Positions 6,486 through 8,324 of a stretch of DNA of 8,324 nucleotides are shown piece by piece. The position numbers were made by a program, and so were the translations under genes. Below the pieces are notes generated by a model. It was not told where the DNA came from. It did no database searches and saw nothing but the letters and a program-made list of their open reading frames with translations. The first letter of the stretch is position 1. Every line of letters starts with the position of its first letter. The DNA is from CAZUHK01 sp964620345 (lineage in GTDB: Bacteria; Planctomycetota; Phycisphaerae; Phycisphaerales; Zrk34): positions 1 through 8,324 of the forward strand of contig CAZUHK010000145.1 of assembly GCA_964620345.1 (NCBI GenBank). Direction: 5' to 3'.

Positions 6486-7481
6486 TCATCGCTGGTAGAT
6501 CGGCAGGTAGCGGTAGGGCACGCCGAGCACGAGGATGGCCATGCTGGTGGAGTACGACTCGCCGCCGCGCCCGCCGGACCAGCTTGCGTTGTTGTTCTGC
6601 CGGGCGAGCATGGCGTCGCGGATCTGCGGGTACCAGGTGAGGTAGCTGCGTTCGCCGGCCTGGTACATCGCCTGCATGGCGTAGTAGTGGGCGTAGTAGT
6701 AGTACTTGCCATCGCGCATGTTCGCCCCGGCGTGCTGCTGGAGGAAGCGCAGGCCGCGCTGGGTTTCGGGGCTGTCGCGGCGGTTGGTGAGCATCAGCGC
6801 CATCACGCCGCCGGCGGTGCGGGCGAACTCGGTGCTCTGTTTGCCCGGCTGGTATCGAAAGCCGCCGTCGGTTCGAACCTGACAGGCCAGCACGTAGTCG
6901 CGTGCGCGGTCGATGGCGCTTTGGGGCACGTACACGCCGGCCTCGCGCGCCGAGGCCAGCGCGACGATCTGCATCGCGCTGACCGACAGGTCGTGATCGC
7001 TGGGCGCGGGGGTGTAGCGCCAGCCGCCGTTGTTGTGCTGGGCCTTGAGGATGACGCGGACGGCGTCGATCAGCGCCGGGCTGATGTCGTCGCGCGGGCT
7101 TTCGCCCCAGACTTCGGCCAGGGCGAGGGTCGCCAGGCCGTGCTCGTACATGCCGTGCTTGTTGCCGCCGAGGTAGCCGTCGTTGGCCCGGCCGCGGACG
7201 ATGAGGTAGTCGACCGCGCCAGCCAGCACGTCGCCGTAGGGCCCGCGATCGGGGAAGTGGCCCTGCACCATGAAGGCCATGAGCGGCAGGGCGGTGTTGG
7301 CTGTTTTGTAGTTGCTGCCCCAACTGCCATCGTCGTTCTGCGCGTTGGCCAGGTAGGCCAGTCCGCGGTCGATCGCGCGTTCGGCCGCGGGGCTGAGCAC
7401 GCCGTCGCGCGGCGTGGGCTGGGCCGCGGCGGTGGCGGTAAGCAACGCGATCGAAATCAGCATGGCCGGTCGGCGCGTCAT
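6486..7481 (-). CDS. Secreted squalene-cyclase/prenyltransferase-like alpha-toroid protein
   Basis: This 331-aa protein begins with a Sec signal peptide (MTRRPAMLISIALLTATAAA, probable cleavage after residue 20). The rest is made of helical hairpins joined by QW-like turns typical of the alpha/alpha-toroid fold: NDDGSWGSN (49-57), NNGGWRYTP (150-158), TDGGFRYQPG (204-213) and NNASWSGGRGG (297-307). SDHDLSVSAMQIVAL (161-175) sits where cyclases carry the DxDD acid motif, but the acidic tetrad is absent, so cyclase chemistry is unlikely. A Tyr-rich helix, YYYYAHYYAMQAMYQAG (260-276), and the end PYRYLPIYQR (322-331) resemble uncharacterised planctomycete proteins, as I recall them. It may bind a peptide, glycan or lipid outside the cytoplasm; function unknown. 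Its ATG overlaps the stop of the upstream gene as ATGA, so the two are probably translationally coupled. Its stop lies one base from the queF stop on the other strand. Confidence 0.8.
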   Translation of the reverse strand: MTRRPAMLISIALLTATAAAQPTPRDGVLSPAAERAIDRGLAYLANAQNDDGSWGSNYKTANTALPLMAFMVQGHFPDRGPYGDVLAGAVDYLIVRGRANDGYLGGNKHGMYEHGLATLALAEVWGESPRDDISPALIDAVRVILKAQHNNGGWRYTPAPSDHDLSVSAMQIVALASAREAGVYVPQSAIDRARDYVLACQVRTDGGFRYQPGKQSTEFARTAGGVMALMLTNRRDSPETQRGLRFLQQHAGANMRDGKYYYYAHYYAMQAMYQAGERSYLTWYPQIRDAMLARQNNNASWSGGRGGESYSTSMAILVLGVPYRYLPIYQR

Positions 7482-8324
7482 TCGCTGAGTACCTGGTAAT
7501 ACTGTTCGAGCAGGTCGCGGTATTCCACGGGCAGCTCGCGGACGTAGGCCTCGAACACCGCGGCGCGTTCATCATCGGCCAGCGGTCGCCAGTCGGCCGC
7601 GCCGCCGGCGGCCAGGCCCGCGCCTTCGCCGGCGCCCGGGCCGTCGCCGCTGCCCCCGTTGCCGGCGCCCTCGGCGGCGCGGCCGGCGTCGGCGGCGGAC
7701 CGCTCGTCGCCCGTGCGGCCGGTCGTGGTCTGGGCGCCATCGCCATCGTCCGCCGAGCGCTGTGGGTCGCCGTCGGCCGTGGCGTCGGCGGGTGGGGCAT
7801 CGGGGCTCTTGCCGGTCGCGGCCTGTTGGCGTTGGGTGTTTTGCGATGCGGCGATCTGCCGATCCAGCTCGCGCGCGGCTTCCTGCAAAGCTTGTTCGGC
7901 CCGCTGTTGCGATTGGGTCGCGCCCTGCCGGTCGCCCTGGCCGAGCTTGCGGGCCGCGTCCTGCATCGCGCGCCGGGCCTGGTCCATCGCGCCGCCGGAT
8001 CGATCCTCCGCTTCGCCCGGCTGGGGCTGGCCGGGTTCGGCGTTGTCACCGGTCCGCTCGGCCAGGCGCTGGTCGAGCGAGCGCGCCTGGCCGGCGAGCT
8101 GCTCCTGCTGGCCCTGCATCTCGCCGCGCTGGGCGGCGAAGGTGTTCTCGTCCGCCTGCTCGGTCTGCTCGCGCAGCGACTGCTGGCGCTGGGCGAGGTC
8201 TTCGAGCTCCTCGTGGCCTTCGCGCTGGACCGCGCGATCGACGGCCTGCTGATTGGCCCGTTGCATCGCCCGGACCGCGGCGAGCAGGCCCGCCAGTCGC
8301 TCTTCGATCAGCCGCGCCTGCGCC
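7478..8324 (-). CDS. C-terminal part of a Gln/Arg-rich coiled-coil protein (DUF4175-like), start outside the window
   Basis: The frame is open from the window edge to the TGA at 7480-7478, giving 281 residues with the N-terminus missing; an internal Met at 8266 should not be taken as the start. The visible part starts AQARLIEERLAGLLAAVRA. It continues for about 150 residues of charged, Gln- and Ala-rich helix (LEDLAQRQQSLREQTEQA, MDQARRAMQDAARKLGQG, QRAEQALQEAARELDRQIA), with coiled-coil character. Next is a disordered Asp/Gly/Ala/Thr-rich linker of about 80 residues. It ends in a compact tail, ADDERAAVFEAYVRELPVEYRDLLEQYYQVLSE (read in two parts), of the 'LP-x-x-YR-x-L-x-x-YY/F' kind seen at the ends of planctomycete multi-helix membrane proteins. 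By resemblance I place it near DUF4175-type proteins, which have membrane helices in the missing N-terminal part; this is uncertain. It is coupled by ATGA to the secreted toroid gene. Confidence 0.7.
   Translation of the reverse strand, partial: AQARLIEERLAGLLAAVRAMQRANQQAVDRAVQREGHEELEDLAQRQQSLREQTEQADENTFAAQRGEMQGQQEQLAGQARSLDQRLAERTGDNAEPGQPQPGEAEDRSGGAMDQARRAMQDAARKLGQGDRQGATQSQQRAEQALQEAARELDRQIAASQNTQRQQAATGKSPDAPPADATADGDPQRSADDGDGAQTTTGRTGDERSAADAGRAAEGAGNGGSGDGPGAGEGAGLAAGGAADWRPLADDERAAVFEAYVRELPVEYRDLLEQYYQVLSE

Noticed and set aside
6659..6720. Repetitive 'gtagta' stretch at about 6680-6705 as a microsatellite
   Set aside because: It encodes the Tyr-rich helix of the toroid protein (repeated TAC codons on the minus strand), so it is a coding effect.
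6334..8049. A 571-codon minus-strand frame spanning queF, the toroid gene and the coiled-coil gene
   Set aside because: It runs through three well-supported genes in another frame, and its product is Pro/Arg/Ala-rich with no recognisable domain.

Overview
The window is very GC-rich and densely packed with genes. It reads as chromosomal DNA of a planctomycete, most likely of the Phycisphaerae type. This assignment is inference: it rests on the secreted squalene-cyclase-like protein ending in a 'PYRYLPIYQR'-type tail, its coupling to a Gln/Arg-rich coiled-coil protein, and the weak use of Shine-Dalgarno (SD) sites at the first genes of transcription units. I see no rRNA, tRNA, CRISPR array or mobile element.

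Left edge and tetrapyrrole cluster (1-3063). A truncated minus-strand gene for a membrane protein (1-80) diverges from a plus-strand cluster across a 109-bp gap. The cluster encodes a stand-alone precorrin-2 dehydrogenase/ferrochelatase (siroheme branch), an eight-helix CcsA/HemX-type cytochrome c assembly protein starting at TTG, and HemA glutamyl-tRNA reductase, the entry enzyme of C5-pathway tetrapyrrole synthesis. The genes overlap by 8 nt and 1 nt, and the two internal starts carry strong SD sites, so they are probably co-translated. Together they link precursor supply (HemA), siroheme (dehydrogenase) and heme or cytochrome handling at the membrane (CcsA/HemX-like).

Middle (3050-6484). 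A large GT-C-type polytopic glycosyltransferase overlaps the end of hemA. After a 31-nt gap that contains a plausible promoter come a TPR lipoprotein and, 5 nt further on, queF (preQ0 reductase of queuosine synthesis).

Right part (6486-8324, minus strand). A secreted protein with an alpha/alpha-toroid (prenyltransferase/squalene-oxidase-type) fold is coupled by an ATGA overlap to the C-terminal part of a Gln-rich coiled-coil protein that runs off the window. This pair converges tail-to-tail with queF, with one base between the two stop codons.

No clearly novel system is evident. The best leads are two possible leaderless start sites (before the dehydrogenase and the TPR lipoprotein), an unusual residue in QueF, and the uncharacterised toroid plus coiled-coil pair.
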